Shown here one piece after another: positions 1 to 8,091 of a DNA stretch of 64,000 nucleotides (positions within the stretch are counted from its first letter, which is position 1; the number at the start of each line of letters is the position of its first letter). The position numbers and the translations under genes are program-made. The notes under the pieces are model-generated. The model was given only the letters and a program-made list of their open reading frames with translations. It searched no databases and was not told the origin of the DNA. Origin of the DNA: JAAYHG01 sp012735455 (lineage in GTDB: Bacteria > Bacillota > DTU030 > DUMP01). The stretch lies in the NCBI GenBank assembly GCA_050951365.1, contig JBMNIX010000010.1, forward strand, positions 62,001-126,000, read 5' to 3'.

Positions 1-906
1 TAGAAATAATATGAACCAGAGGACAAAGTTGGCCAGTATCCCGTATAACGTTCCCCTGGCAATGTGCCCCAACTTCCAGTGGGCCATCTCGTGTGCGACT
101 ACCGTCTCTACCTCGTCCGGCGGGTAATTCTGTAGCAGGGTGTCATACAACACTATGCGTTTGGTGTTTCCCAATCCGGAAAAGTAGGCGTTGGCTTTTG
201 TGGTGCGGGCGCTGGCATCCATTACCAGGACCTGATCAATCTCTAGATCAGCCTTCTCAGCCAAGCGTTCCACCATAGCTACAACCGCAGGATCAGTAAC
301 TGGTTCGAAGCGGTTAAAAAGTGGTGCAACCACCACCGGCCAAAGGTAGTTGGCGATAACCAACCAGACCCCCAGAAAAGACCCGGCGGCAAACCACCAG
401 GAGCGCGGCCAGCGGCCAAGCGCCCAAAAAAGAAGCACAACACCCAGACCCGAGAGCATCACATCTAAGGCCGCCGATTTAAGGTAATCCGACCACCAGC
501 CGACTAGCGATTGAGTGGAAAAACCCCACAGATGTTCCAGATAGTAGCTGCTGTACAGACTGAAGGGTAGCATCACTAGGCGCAGCAACAACCACAGTGC
601 CAAGAAAAATAGCACCGTGCTCACAAGATAACTGTCTCCTGTAAGCCTGGTTATTGCCCGTCCAAGCCTGTCCCCTGCTGGAGAAAAGACCAGCCAGGTC
701 AGTATCAAGGCCTGGATGACAAAACTCGCAATGTAGAGAAGCCTCCGGACCCGCGCATACTCACGCCCGGCTGAAATCTCCTCAGGGGAGAAATACTTCC
801 CCACAGCCGGATCCACCACCCCGGGGAAAAGCGTGAAATAGAGGTAAAGCAGCGCTAACACACCGGTCAACAAAAGCAGTACTGTCCAAAACAACCGCAC
901 CCGCAC
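1..906 (-). CDS. M48 family zinc metalloprotease (CAAX-protease-like), C-terminus beyond window
   Basis: The reverse strand is open from a GTG at 906 to the window edge, giving 302 visible residues. The N-terminal half has several hydrophobic membrane segments. A zinc-protease HExxH motif (HEMAHW, about residues 271-275) is followed by another hydrophobic stretch at the edge. This matches the integral-membrane M48 (Ste24/CAAX prenyl protease 1) family, which cleaves membrane or lipid-modified proteins at the cytoplasmic membrane. The start is set by AGGAGG about 11 bases upstream and an in-frame TAG two codons before the GTG. The third zinc ligand (a downstream Glu) lies outside the window, so completeness cannot be judged. 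The substrate is unknown. Confidence 0.85.
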   Translation of the reverse strand, partial: MRVRLFWTVLLLLTGVLALLYLYFTLFPGVVDPAVGKYFSPEEISAGREYARVRRLLYIASFVIQALILTWLVFSPAGDRLGRAITRLTGDSYLVSTVLFFLALWLLLRLVMLPFSLYSSYYLEHLWGFSTQSLVGWWSDYLKSAALDVMLSGLGVVLLFWALGRWPRSWWFAAGSFLGVWLVIANYLWPVVVAPLFNRFEPVTDPAVVAMVERLAEKADLEIDQVLVMDASARTTKANAYFSGLGNTKRIVLYDTLLQNYPPDEVETVVAHEMAHWKLGHIARGTLYGILANFVLWFILFL

Positions 907-1135
907 AGACTAAACCCCTCCTCTTGCCGCGGCGGCCTCGCTGGTCGGCCACCCTCGTCTAATCTTATGTCAGCTCTTTATTGCCTTAGACCCGTAGCAG
1001 ATTCCGACCGCCCGGCTGCGGTACTCGGTACCGGCCAATGTAAGCTTTCTAAGTTAGCTTAAGCGCAAGCTAGTTTGGAAATGCACTAGCCAGCGGATAC
1101 TAAGAAGTAACTAGAACTACAGCGGAGGCTTGACT

Positions 1136-3166
1136 TTGACTACTACAAGCACCAATACCAACCGCTTGGCAGGTGAAAAATCCCCATACCTGCTGCAACA
1201 TGCCCATAACCCGGTTGACTGGTTTCCTTGGGGTAACGAAGCATTCACAAAGGCCGAAAGCGAAAACAAACCTATTTTTCTCAGCATCGGTTATAGCACC
1301 TGTCACTGGTGCCACGTTATGGAACGCGAGTCATTTGAAAACGAAGCTGTAGCCGAACTCTTAAACAAGCACTTTGTGGCCATAAAGGTGGACCGCGAAG
1401 AGCGACCCGATATCGACACCATCTATATGTCCGTATGCCAGGCCCTGACAGGCCATGGAGGCTGGCCGCTAACCATTATCATGACACCGGACAAAAAACC
1501 GTTCTTTGCCGGAACGTACTTTCCCCGCGACAGCAGACAGGGAATGACGGGCTTGATGGAAATCTTGGCTGGTATCGCTAAAGCTTGGGCCGAGAAGAAG
1601 GAGGATCTAGTCAAGTCGGGCGAGGTCATTACGGAAGTAGTGAATACCCACCTCTTCTCCCCTACCTGCGGGAAAGTTGAAGCGGCTGTGCTGGATAAGG
1701 CCTTCAGGCATCTTGAGGACAACTTTGACCCTCGGTACGGCGGCTTCGGAGCAGCTCCCAAGTTCCCCACACCTCACAACCTCTCCTTCTTGCTACGTTT
1801 CTATCGAACATCTGGTAACATTACTGCTCTACAAATGGTGGAGTCCACCCTGGACGCTATGTTCCGCGGCGGCATTTACGACCACATCGGCTTCGGCTTT
1901 ACTCGCTACTCCACAGACCGCAAATGGTTAGTCCCCCATTTTGAAAAAATGCTCTACGACAATGCTCTCCTGGCCATTGCTTATCTGGAAGCCTACCAAT
2001 CCACTGCCAAAGATAAATACGCTAAGATAGCAAAAGAGATCTTCACTTATGTACTCAGGGACATGACCTCAACCGAAGGAGGGTTTTTCTCCGCCGAGGA
2101 TGCCGACTCGGAAGGAGAAGAAGGTAAGTTTTATCTTTGGACGCCAGAAGAAGTGAAACAGGTTTTGGGCGAAGAGCTGGGCAGCGAGTTCTGCCGCGTT
2201 TACGACATCACGCCGCACGGCAACTTTTCAGGCAAAAACATCCCTAACTTGATTGACAGCGATTACGTAGAAGGGTATGAACAAGCCAAGCACCAGTTGT
2301 TTGTCCACCGCGAGCGTCGGGTACGCCCCTTTAAGGATGACAAAATACTGACTGCTTGGAACGGACTCATGATCGCGGCTTTGGCTTATGGGACACGTGT
2401 ATTAGGTGAACCCGCGTATGCTCAAGCAGCAGAAAAGGCCGTGACCTTTATTTACCAAACCCTGCGTCGCGGGGACGGCCGACTCTTGGCCCGTTACCGG
2501 GACGGGGACGCAGCCTACCTGGCCTACCTGGATGATTATGCCTTCCTGGTCTGGGGCTTGCTTGAACTTTACCAAACAACATTTAGTTCTAGCCACTTAG
2601 AGCTAGCCCTAGAGCTGACCCAAGACATGTTGAAGTACTTCTGGGATGAAGAAAAAGGCGGGTTCTACCTTTACGGGAATGACGTCGAAAACCTTATTTC
2701 TCGCCCCAAGGAGATATATGATGGCGCCCTCCCCTCGGGTAACTCGGTTGCTGCCGTAAACCTGATCCGATTAGCACGTCTAACCGGCGACCCAGAACTG
2801 GAAGCGAAGAGCCGGCAACAACTAATTGCCTTTGGCGGAAGTGTGGAGAAGTCGCCTCCTTCTCATACTCATTTCCTCATGGCGATTTGGCTTGAACAGA
2901 CTCGACCCATTGACATAACTGTGGTAGGTAACCCTGGGGCAGCAGACACAGAGAAGCTCCTCTCCGTTATCAACCACAAGTTCAGGCCAGAAGCGACTAT
3001 CACCCTAAAACCCTTGGGAAGAGAAGAGGAAAACCTGGAAAAGATCATTCCTTCTCTCAAAGGCAAAGAGGGCGTAGACGGAAAAGCAACCGTCTACGCC
3101 TGCCAGGACTTCACATGCCAGCCGCCTGTTACCGACCCTAACGAGCTGGGACTACTCCTTCATTGA
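1136..3166 (+). CDS. DUF255 / YyaL-type thioredoxin-domain protein
   Basis: This 676-residue protein begins with the conserved block NRLAGEKSPYLLQHAHNPVDW. A thioredoxin-like domain follows with a CHWCH motif (Cys56 and Cys59 counted from this start), then a long alpha/alpha-barrel region as in glycoside-hydrolase-like or N-acylglucosamine epimerase folds. That is the layout of the YyaL/spermatogenesis-associated-protein-20 family, whose biochemical role is not settled. Two TTG codons are possible starts. The one at 1136 is preferred because GGAGG (1124-1128) lies 7 bases upstream, whereas TTG 1130 would sit one base after it. It stands alone between genes on the other strand. Length and motifs look intact. 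Confidence 0.87.
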   Translation: MTTTSTNTNRLAGEKSPYLLQHAHNPVDWFPWGNEAFTKAESENKPIFLSIGYSTCHWCHVMERESFENEAVAELLNKHFVAIKVDREERPDIDTIYMSVCQALTGHGGWPLTIIMTPDKKPFFAGTYFPRDSRQGMTGLMEILAGIAKAWAEKKEDLVKSGEVITEVVNTHLFSPTCGKVEAAVLDKAFRHLEDNFDPRYGGFGAAPKFPTPHNLSFLLRFYRTSGNITALQMVESTLDAMFRGGIYDHIGFGFTRYSTDRKWLVPHFEKMLYDNALLAIAYLEAYQSTAKDKYAKIAKEIFTYVLRDMTSTEGGFFSAEDADSEGEEGKFYLWTPEEVKQVLGEELGSEFCRVYDITPHGNFSGKNIPNLIDSDYVEGYEQAKHQLFVHRERRVRPFKDDKILTAWNGLMIAALAYGTRVLGEPAYAQAAEKAVTFIYQTLRRGDGRLLARYRDGDAAYLAYLDDYAFLVWGLLELYQTTFSSSHLELALELTQDMLKYFWDEEKGGFYLYGNDVENLISRPKEIYDGALPSGNSVAAVNLIRLARLTGDPELEAKSRQQLIAFGGSVEKSPPSHTHFLMAIWLEQTRPIDITVVGNPGAADTEKLLSVINHKFRPEATITLKPLGREEENLEKIIPSLKGKEGVDGKATVYACQDFTCQPPVTDPNELGLLLH

Positions 3167-3253
3167 TTTTCAGATGATTTTCCAACTCCTCGTTCACTGC
3201 GCACACCTATCCGCCTCTCTGCGGCCAAGCCTGGCGAGCAGGACATCTTTGCT

Positions 3254-3574
3254 TTATTCTACCACCACTGCTGTTCCTGAGGCTGTCACCATGAGCATGT
3301 TACCCCCGGAACCGAGCACTTCGTAATCAACATCAACTCCTACTACTGCATTTGCGCCCAGAGCAGCCGCACGCTGCTCCATCTCTGCCAAGGCTTCTTC
3401 CCGGGCTACCAAGAGCTCGCCTTCGTAGGCTTGGGAACGGCCACCGAAGAAGTTGGATAGGCCGGCAGCAAAATCCTTGAGAAAATTCACACCTGAGATA
3501 ACCTCGCCAAAAACTATGCCCTTGTATTCCACAATGCGCTTTCCTTCGACCCCGGGCGTCGTGGTTACTATCAT
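3254..3574 (-). CDS. YbjQ/UPF0145 family putative heavy-metal-binding protein
   Basis: This 106-residue soluble protein has the family's typical start (MIVTTTPGVEGKRI), the GVNFLKDF segment and the closing region with ALGANAVVGVDVDYE. YbjQ-like proteins form small oligomers and are annotated as heavy-metal-binding by family assignment only, so no firm function can be stated. Length is normal. It converges on the DUF255 gene and is divergent from rubrerythrin, with about 190 bases between the two starts. A TGTATCA-rich stretch just before the ATG includes a plausible GGAGG ribosome site. Confidence 0.85.
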   Translation of the reverse strand: MIVTTTPGVEGKRIVEYKGIVFGEVISGVNFLKDFAAGLSNFFGGRSQAYEGELLVAREEALAEMEQRAAALGANAVVGVDVDYEVLGSGGNMLMVTASGTAVVVE

Positions 3575-3681
3575 TGATACACCTCCAATTTACGTTTACG
3601 GGATAATTTCCCCGGGCGCTGCCAAATCCCTGCTGTGCTGCCTAAAATGTAAAAGAGGAATTCTATTTTCCAGGAAAGGTA

Positions 3682-3710
3682 TTGACAAAAACTTTATTAG
3701 TAACTATACT
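3682..3710 (+). promoter_or_regulatory. Sigma-A promoter of rubrerythrin gene
   Basis: TTGACA (3682-3687), a 17-base spacer and TATACT (3705-3710) make a near-consensus vegetative promoter. It lies about 60 bases before the rubrerythrin start codon. No obvious PerR-type operator could be fixed by eye. Confidence 0.8.
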
Positions 3711-3768
3711 TATTACTGTAAGAGCGGTTCAACTTTCAACCGCCCATCAAACTTAAGGAGGAAAAAGC

Positions 3769-4320
3769 ATGAAAAAGTTTGTCTGCACTGTATGTGGTTA
3801 CGTACATACTGGGGATACCGCACCGGAAAAATGTCCCCAGTGCGGCGTAAAGAGTGACAAGTTTGTGGAGAAGAAAGACAATGCACCGTTGGCCTGGGCC
3901 GATGAGCACAAGGTTGGCGTGGCCCAGGGCCTGGATGAAGAGGTAGTACAGGGCTTAAAGGACAATTTCATGGGTGAGTGCATAGAGGTTGGCATGTACT
4001 TGGCCATGAGCCGCCAGGCCGACCGGGAGGGTTACCCGGAAGTGGCCGAGGCTTACAAGCGTATCGCTTGGGAAGAGGCGGAACACGCCGCTAAATTTGC
4101 CGAGCTGTTGGGCGAAGTAGTTACAGCCTCTACGCAAAAGAACCTTGAGCTGCGTGTGGAGGCAGAACACGGTGCCTGCGCTGGTAAAAAAACCTTGGCT
4201 ACCAGGGCTAAACAGTTGGGTTATGATGCAATCCATGATACGGTCCATGAGATGTGTAAGGACGAGGCACGCCACGGTGCAGCCTTCGCTGGATTACTGA
4301 AGCGCTATTTCGGAAACTAG
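3769..4320 (+). CDS. Rubrerythrin with N-terminal rubredoxin-like domain (reverse rubrerythrin)
   Basis: This 183-residue cytoplasmic peroxidase scavenges hydrogen peroxide in anaerobes using electrons from NADH:rubredoxin-type donors. Residues 1-35 form a rubredoxin-like iron site with Cys6, Cys9, Cys22 and Cys25. The rest is a ferritin-like four-helix bundle carrying diiron ligands in segments such as WEEAEHAAKF and KDEARHGAAF. Having the rubredoxin module at the N-terminus is the order seen in clostridial reverse rubrerythrins. The start is supported by AAGGAGG about 7 bases upstream and a strong promoter at 3682-3710. It is monocistronic and ends at a hairpin terminator. Confidence 0.93.
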   Translation: MKKFVCTVCGYVHTGDTAPEKCPQCGVKSDKFVEKKDNAPLAWADEHKVGVAQGLDEEVVQGLKDNFMGECIEVGMYLAMSRQADREGYPEVAEAYKRIAWEEAEHAAKFAELLGEVVTASTQKNLELRVEAEHGACAGKKTLATRAKQLGYDAIHDTVHEMCKDEARHGAAFAGLLKRYFGN

Positions 4321-4335
4321 AATTCGTAAATGGAA

Positions 4336-4366
4336 AAATCCCTGCCCCAAAGCAGGGATTTCTTGT
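4336..4366 (+). terminator. Rho-independent terminator after rubrerythrin
   Basis: A 10-bp stem (4336-4345 with 4352-4361, core AATCCCTGC) with a 6-base loop is followed by TTCTTGTT. It separates rubrerythrin from the converging membrane-protein gene and may serve both strands. Confidence 0.8.
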
Positions 4367-4370
4367 TGCT

Positions 4371-5312
4371 CTAAACAGCCACTTTAATCTTGCGCTCGGG
4401 ATTATAGGGATGGAACAGCCCTTCCAAAGGGCGCTGGTCTTCATCAAATACAAGTGTGGCACTGTGAAGAAAGTCGTCGCGAACAAAGTAGCGTAGGTCA
4501 ACAAACTTGACAATACTGTGGTCGTCCTCTTCCTGGCACGAGATATAGAACAGCGGAGTAAAATCAGTGAAGAGTTGCCCCAGTTTGGTAGTGAGAGCCC
4601 GTCCTATTAGCTGGGTCGAGCTTGGTTTTGGTAGCCACCGCCTGACGTGGAGCGTCGGGGCAAAGCTGGGAATGTCACCGACCACATACCCTACTGCTGT
4701 TTCCACCAGAAAAGCCCAGTTCCAGATGCTAAGCATCGACGGGAGAACAGCGACCCGCTTTACCTCCTCGCTAAACTTATGCTGTAAGAAGCCCTGAACG
4801 CGCCTCAGCATTAACCAGCGACCAGCCAAGTAGACGACGACAAGGACCAAAGAAATGTAGCTAAGCGAACGGCGGGCTTGTCCAAATAGAAAGGTGGTGA
4901 GTCCTAGAGCCAGTACGGGGTCAAAGATTGTTAAAAGGTTGGCTGTTACATTTCGGTTACTTAAAGGCCAAAACGGCTTCGCCCCATACGAGTTTAGTAT
5001 ATCGAGCAATGTGTGCGTTAAGGTGCCGGCGAAACCCCAGAAGAACATGCTCGTACTTGCCACTTCTGGAAAATAGGGCCTTAGCAGGAACGTAACCGCC
5101 AGGGCGGAGAGGACGAGTCCAGGCAGGGCATGACTGGGGCCACGGTGGTATTTGAGGTAAGTGAGGTGGCCTCGAAACTGAAGAAGAATATCTAAATCCG
5201 GTGCCAGCGAACCCAGTAATGAAGCCAAGTAAGCAGGGCTGGTGAAACTGAGTTCTGCACCGGATAAGCTGGCAACAGTAAGACCGGCCAAGGCATGGGT
5301 TACTGGATCCAA
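4371..5312 (-). CDS. YdjM-type membrane-bound metal-dependent hydrolase (DUF457)
   Basis: This is a 313-residue membrane protein. The N-terminus MDPVTHALAG, the following GSLAPDLDILLQF and the HRGPSHALPG motif supply the His and Asp residues typical of the YdjM/DUF457 metal-dependent hydrolase family. Several transmembrane helices follow. The C-terminal third is soluble and more divergent. An upstream ATG would extend the protein by 38 residues, but TTG at 5312 is preferred: GGGGGAGAG lies just upstream and the protein then starts with the family-typical DPVTHALAGL. Substrate and physiological role are unknown; the E. coli member is SOS-regulated, and no LexA box was noticed here. Confidence 0.78.
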   Translation of the reverse strand: MDPVTHALAGLTVASLSGAELSFTSPAYLASLLGSLAPDLDILLQFRGHLTYLKYHRGPSHALPGLVLSALAVTFLLRPYFPEVASTSMFFWGFAGTLTHTLLDILNSYGAKPFWPLSNRNVTANLLTIFDPVLALGLTTFLFGQARRSLSYISLVLVVVYLAGRWLMLRRVQGFLQHKFSEEVKRVAVLPSMLSIWNWAFLVETAVGYVVGDIPSFAPTLHVRRWLPKPSSTQLIGRALTTKLGQLFTDFTPLFYISCQEEDDHSIVKFVDLRYFVRDDFLHSATLVFDEDQRPLEGLFHPYNPERKIKVAV

Positions 5313-5591
5313 AGTCTCTCCCCCCATTACCAGAACAATGGTACGTCCATTATACCATGGCACCTGAGGACAGCGGGTAGTAAATTGCTGGGTGTTCCCA
5401 AGATGCCTCCAAGAGCCTTTTGACACCCTCTAGGGAGAAATCGCTTAGGAGGGGGGCAGCGGGAGGCAGCTAACCCCATCCCCTCTCACACCACCGGTGG
5501 ATACCCCTGCCTTGAACTAACAGCCACTGCCACCCTCACCGTTCAGGACTATCCCACTGTAGACAACACCCATGCCGGGCACACCAAGAAA

Positions 5592-5614
5592 GCAGGGCTT
5601 CCGGAAGGCCCTGC
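5592..5614 (-). terminator. Terminator of arsenate reductase gene
   Basis: GCAGGGC pairs with GCCCTGC around a TTCCGGAA-type loop. On the minus strand it comes directly after the stop codon at 5638 and is followed by TTTCTT. It resembles the terminator tail at 6173-6218. Confidence 0.65.
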
Positions 5615-5637
5615 CCAGCGGTGAATGCGCTATTGTC

Positions 5638-6033
5638 TTACAAAGACTTCACCCTTTCTTTGAGAGACAGAATCTTGCTTTCAATTCGCCGTATAACCTC
5701 AATAAATTCCTCGTCACTTTTTCCTGTGGGGTCATCAAGTCCCCAATCTTCACGGTGCTTGCAGGGCAGATACGGACACTCGACGTTGCAGCCCATCGTG
5801 ACCACAACATCCACAGGTGGAATGTCGGACAGGAGCTTACTATGTTGCGTGGCTTCCATGTCAATGCCATGAAGCTGCTTCATCAGCCGCACGGCCGTCT
5901 GATTAATCTGCGGCTTGGTTTCCGTCCCTGCTGAATAGCTCTTGAAAACATCACCGGCAAGATGTCGCCCCAACGCCTCAGCAATCTGGCTTCGGCAGGA
6001 ATTGTGGACGCAAATAAATGCGACTCTTATCAT
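5638..6033 (-). CDS. arsC: Thioredoxin-type arsenate reductase / low-molecular-weight phosphatase
   Basis: This 131-residue protein has the CX5R phosphatase loop CVHNSCR (Cys8 to Arg14). It also has Cys82, Cys86 and Cys91 in MGCNVECPYLPC and the closing DWGLDDPTGK segment. These are the residues of thioredoxin-coupled arsenate reductases, which reduce arsenate to arsenite through a Cys8 to Cys82 to Cys86-type relay. Start ATG 6033 is fixed by AAGGAGG five bases upstream; a longer in-frame start at 6171 lacks such a site. No arsR, arsB or acr3 gene is nearby, so an orphan detoxification role or an LMW-phosphatase role both remain possible. The gene sits at the end of the dcw cluster where ftsA/ftsZ usually follow. 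Confidence 0.88.
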   Translation of the reverse strand: MIRVAFICVHNSCRSQIAEALGRHLAGDVFKSYSAGTETKPQINQTAVRLMKQLHGIDMEATQHSKLLSDIPPVDVVVTMGCNVECPYLPCKHREDWGLDDPTGKSDEEFIEVIRRIESKILSLKERVKSL

Positions 6034-6195
6034 TTCTGCCTCCTTACAACGCCAACAAGCATCGCCTTTAATTTCTTCTGCGTTCCACGCAGTGTGCAAA
6101 TTTACCCTTAGCGTGATCGTCGATTCGATTGACCCATCCCGATCTCCGCCAAGGCGCGGAACGGCACTCATGCCGGACGCACCACCATAAGAGCA

Positions 6196-6218
6196 GGGGC
6201 AGGCCTTATGCCTGCCCC
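6196..6218 (-). terminator. Terminator at the end of the dcw cluster
   Basis: A 9-bp perfect stem, GGGGCAGGC with GCCTGCCCC, and a 5-base loop sit just after the sbp stop codon at 6223. The U-tract (TGCTCTT on the minus strand) is weak. It closes the long division/cell-wall operon. Confidence 0.65.
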
Positions 6219-6222
6219 CACA

Positions 6223-6567
6223 TCAAGTGCGAGACCGAAAATGGTCCACCAAGTGACGACGCATGGCCGCCAAGTTTTGAAAGATACGAACGCCAAAGGC
6301 GAAGAGCGCCGCGTAGTAAATCTCGACGCCGAGCCTGTCTCCCAGGTAGGTAAGGCCCGCGGCAAAAAGGGCGTTGGAAATAAAGCCGGTGATAAAGATA
6401 ACGGGATCAAAGTGCTCCTCCACACTGCCTCGCAAGGCACCAAAGACAGAGTCCAATGCAGCCAGGATGGCCACGGCCACGTAGCGGGTGTAGGCCGGTG
6501 GAAAGGTAAAAGGAAAAGCCAGTCCCAGCGCCACGCCCAAGAGCAAACCGAAAAGGGGCAACCACAT
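6223..6567 (-). CDS. sbp: Small basic protein Sbp (DUF1290)
   Basis: This 114-residue protein has three to four hydrophobic segments, the conserved central run of the DUF1290 family (ALDSVFGALRGSVEEHF) and a basic C-terminus. In Bacillus subtilis the homologous gene lies between the DUF881 gene and ftsA. Here it follows the DUF881 gene with a one-base stop/start overlap (TGATG), implying translational coupling. Its molecular role is not established; the location implies a division-linked membrane function. It is the last gene of the cluster, and ftsA does not follow. Confidence 0.85.
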   Translation of the reverse strand: MWLPLFGLLLGVALGLAFPFTFPPAYTRYVAVAILAALDSVFGALRGSVEEHFDPVIFITGFISNALFAAGLTYLGDRLGVEIYYAALFAFGVRIFQNLAAMRRHLVDHFRSRT

Positions 6568-7283
6568 CAGTTCTGCGCCTCCTTCTCAACAGGGTGCGCA
6601 AACCTAAAACTGGTGGCGCCAACGTAAGGCGGTAGGATAATCCTTTCCTCTTTCTCGATCTGGACCTGAATACCCCAAAACTGCACTGTCTCGAGAATTC
6701 CACCGCGCATCTTGAGTGCATTCTCCAACGCATCAGGATCACCGATGGCCTGTACAATGTAAGGCGGTGCAATGCGGGTGTTATTCACTGAGATGGTAGG
6801 TCCGGCACAACGGATTTCTGTAAAGGCCACAACCCGCTGGTCATTCACAGTGATGGCCTCTGCCCCAGCTGCTCTTAGCTCGTTGACCACTTTTAGCAGG
6901 TCCTCATCATGAATAAGAAAGAGGTTAGGGTCCTGGCCTGGTTGAGCTGCTCGGGTACTATCATTCAGGGTCACCTTTATGCCCGGCCCTTCAAGGGGGG
7001 TCAGCCCGGCAAAAAGGCGGGTACGCACCAATTCCTCTTGGAGACTGGTTGTACTGCTCGTCTTTTGCGTCATGACATCATCCAACTGCGCCGTGAGCTT
7101 GTTCACTTGAACCCGTAGCGCATCACGCTCTGACTCAGCTTGTTTTAATAGACTGGCCATTTCCTCCAGCCTCTTTGTGGGAAGATCGTTCCTAATCCCA
7201 GCTTGTGTGCGCAGTTGAGCCGTGAGGATAACACCCAGGATCACACAGATTATCGTTACCCCGATTTGTGCACTTCGTTTCAT
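6567..7283 (-). CDS. DUF881 membrane-anchored coiled-coil protein (YlxW-like)
   Basis: This 238-residue protein has one N-terminal transmembrane helix (about residues 7-24), a short coiled coil (about 35-80) and the DUF881 domain (about 85-230) with the conserved segments GPGIKVTLND and PPYIVQAIGD. Members of this family are placed between divIB and ftsA in Firmicute division clusters, as here. Function is unknown; the fold is periplasm- or cell-wall-facing after the helix. It overlaps the next gene sbp by one base. Confidence 0.85.
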   Translation of the reverse strand: MKRSAQIGVTIICVILGVILTAQLRTQAGIRNDLPTKRLEEMASLLKQAESERDALRVQVNKLTAQLDDVMTQKTSSTTSLQEELVRTRLFAGLTPLEGPGIKVTLNDSTRAAQPGQDPNLFLIHDEDLLKVVNELRAAGAEAITVNDQRVVAFTEIRCAGPTISVNNTRIAPPYIVQAIGDPDALENALKMRGGILETVQFWGIQVQIEKEERIILPPYVGATSFRFAHPVEKEAQN

Positions 7284-7367
7284 TGAGGTTCACCCCCATT
7301 CCCTATCAACAGTATTTCATTATAGCATAGCCTGCAACCGTATTCACGACATCTGAAGGTCCAATCT

Positions 7368-8087
7368 TTACCTCTTGAGGCGAACTACAGCTTCCTTCCC
7401 ACTCCTTACATCTATTGTGGCAGCCACCTGTCCATTAGCCTTGAGCTCCTGCCAGGTTCCACTGAAAAGGGCCAGTTTCTGGCTTATGTCTCTTGCTTGT
7501 CCTAGAAGTATCTGCAGGCCATCCAAGCTGTACAGGGTTATTTCGTCGCTTTCATCCAGATGCAGCTCTGCAACCTGCGCCAAGAATTCTCTCGGCAAGC
7601 CCTGCAAGGTCTTGGTGATTTTTTCCACCCGTGGGCCGGGCAGTAGCTGCCCTAGTCTTACTTCAGCAGGCACAGCAAAACCTGTGACTAGGGGCAGGAC
7701 TTGTCCGCTCAAACTGGAACGTAGCGCCAGGATCACCCCATCCCCTGCCACTTCTAGAAAAGAGGTACGATACGGAACCAGAAACAGGGGCTCTCGCTCT
7801 TGTACCTTAAGCACCACTTCAGCAGGCAAATGGCGGATGAGCTCAATATCCCTGATCCAAGGGTGACCAGCCACAGCCTCAGTAAGTTCCTGCTGCCGTA
7901 GGGAGAAGATGTTTACCCCCGGATGCACACCGGTCAGATTCTTGACCTCTTCGTCGCTTACCTTTACCGTACCCACAACCTCCACTGTTTGCACGGCAAA
8001 GTAGGGGGACCGTAGCAACCCAGCACCGGCCCCCATCAAGACCACAAAGACTATTAAGAGAACGCGAAAGGTTCGGGCTGAAAGCAT
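7368..8087 (-). CDS. divIB: Cell division protein DivIB/FtsQ
   Basis: This 239-residue bitopic membrane protein has a short cytoplasmic tail and a single transmembrane helix (about residues 7-25). A POTRA domain (about 30-100, beginning VQTVEVVGTVKVSDEEVKNL) and the FtsQ/DivIB C-terminal domain follow. DivIB works with FtsL and DivIC at the septum to control septal peptidoglycan synthesis. It is four bases from murA in the same operon. The short length agrees with clostridial members. Confidence 0.88.
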   Translation of the reverse strand: MLSARTFRVLLIVFVVLMGAGAGLLRSPYFAVQTVEVVGTVKVSDEEVKNLTGVHPGVNIFSLRQQELTEAVAGHPWIRDIELIRHLPAEVVLKVQEREPLFLVPYRTSFLEVAGDGVILALRSSLSGQVLPLVTGFAVPAEVRLGQLLPGPRVEKITKTLQGLPREFLAQVAELHLDESDEITLYSLDGLQILLGQARDISQKLALFSGTWQELKANGQVAATIDVRSGKEAVVRLKR

Positions 8088-8091
8088 GTTC

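Noticed and set aside
3453..3857. 134-codon plus-strand frame over ybjQ and the rubrerythrin promoter
   Set aside because: It overlaps ybjQ antisense and the start of rubrerythrin in another frame, and crosses a strong promoter; no ribosome site or domain.
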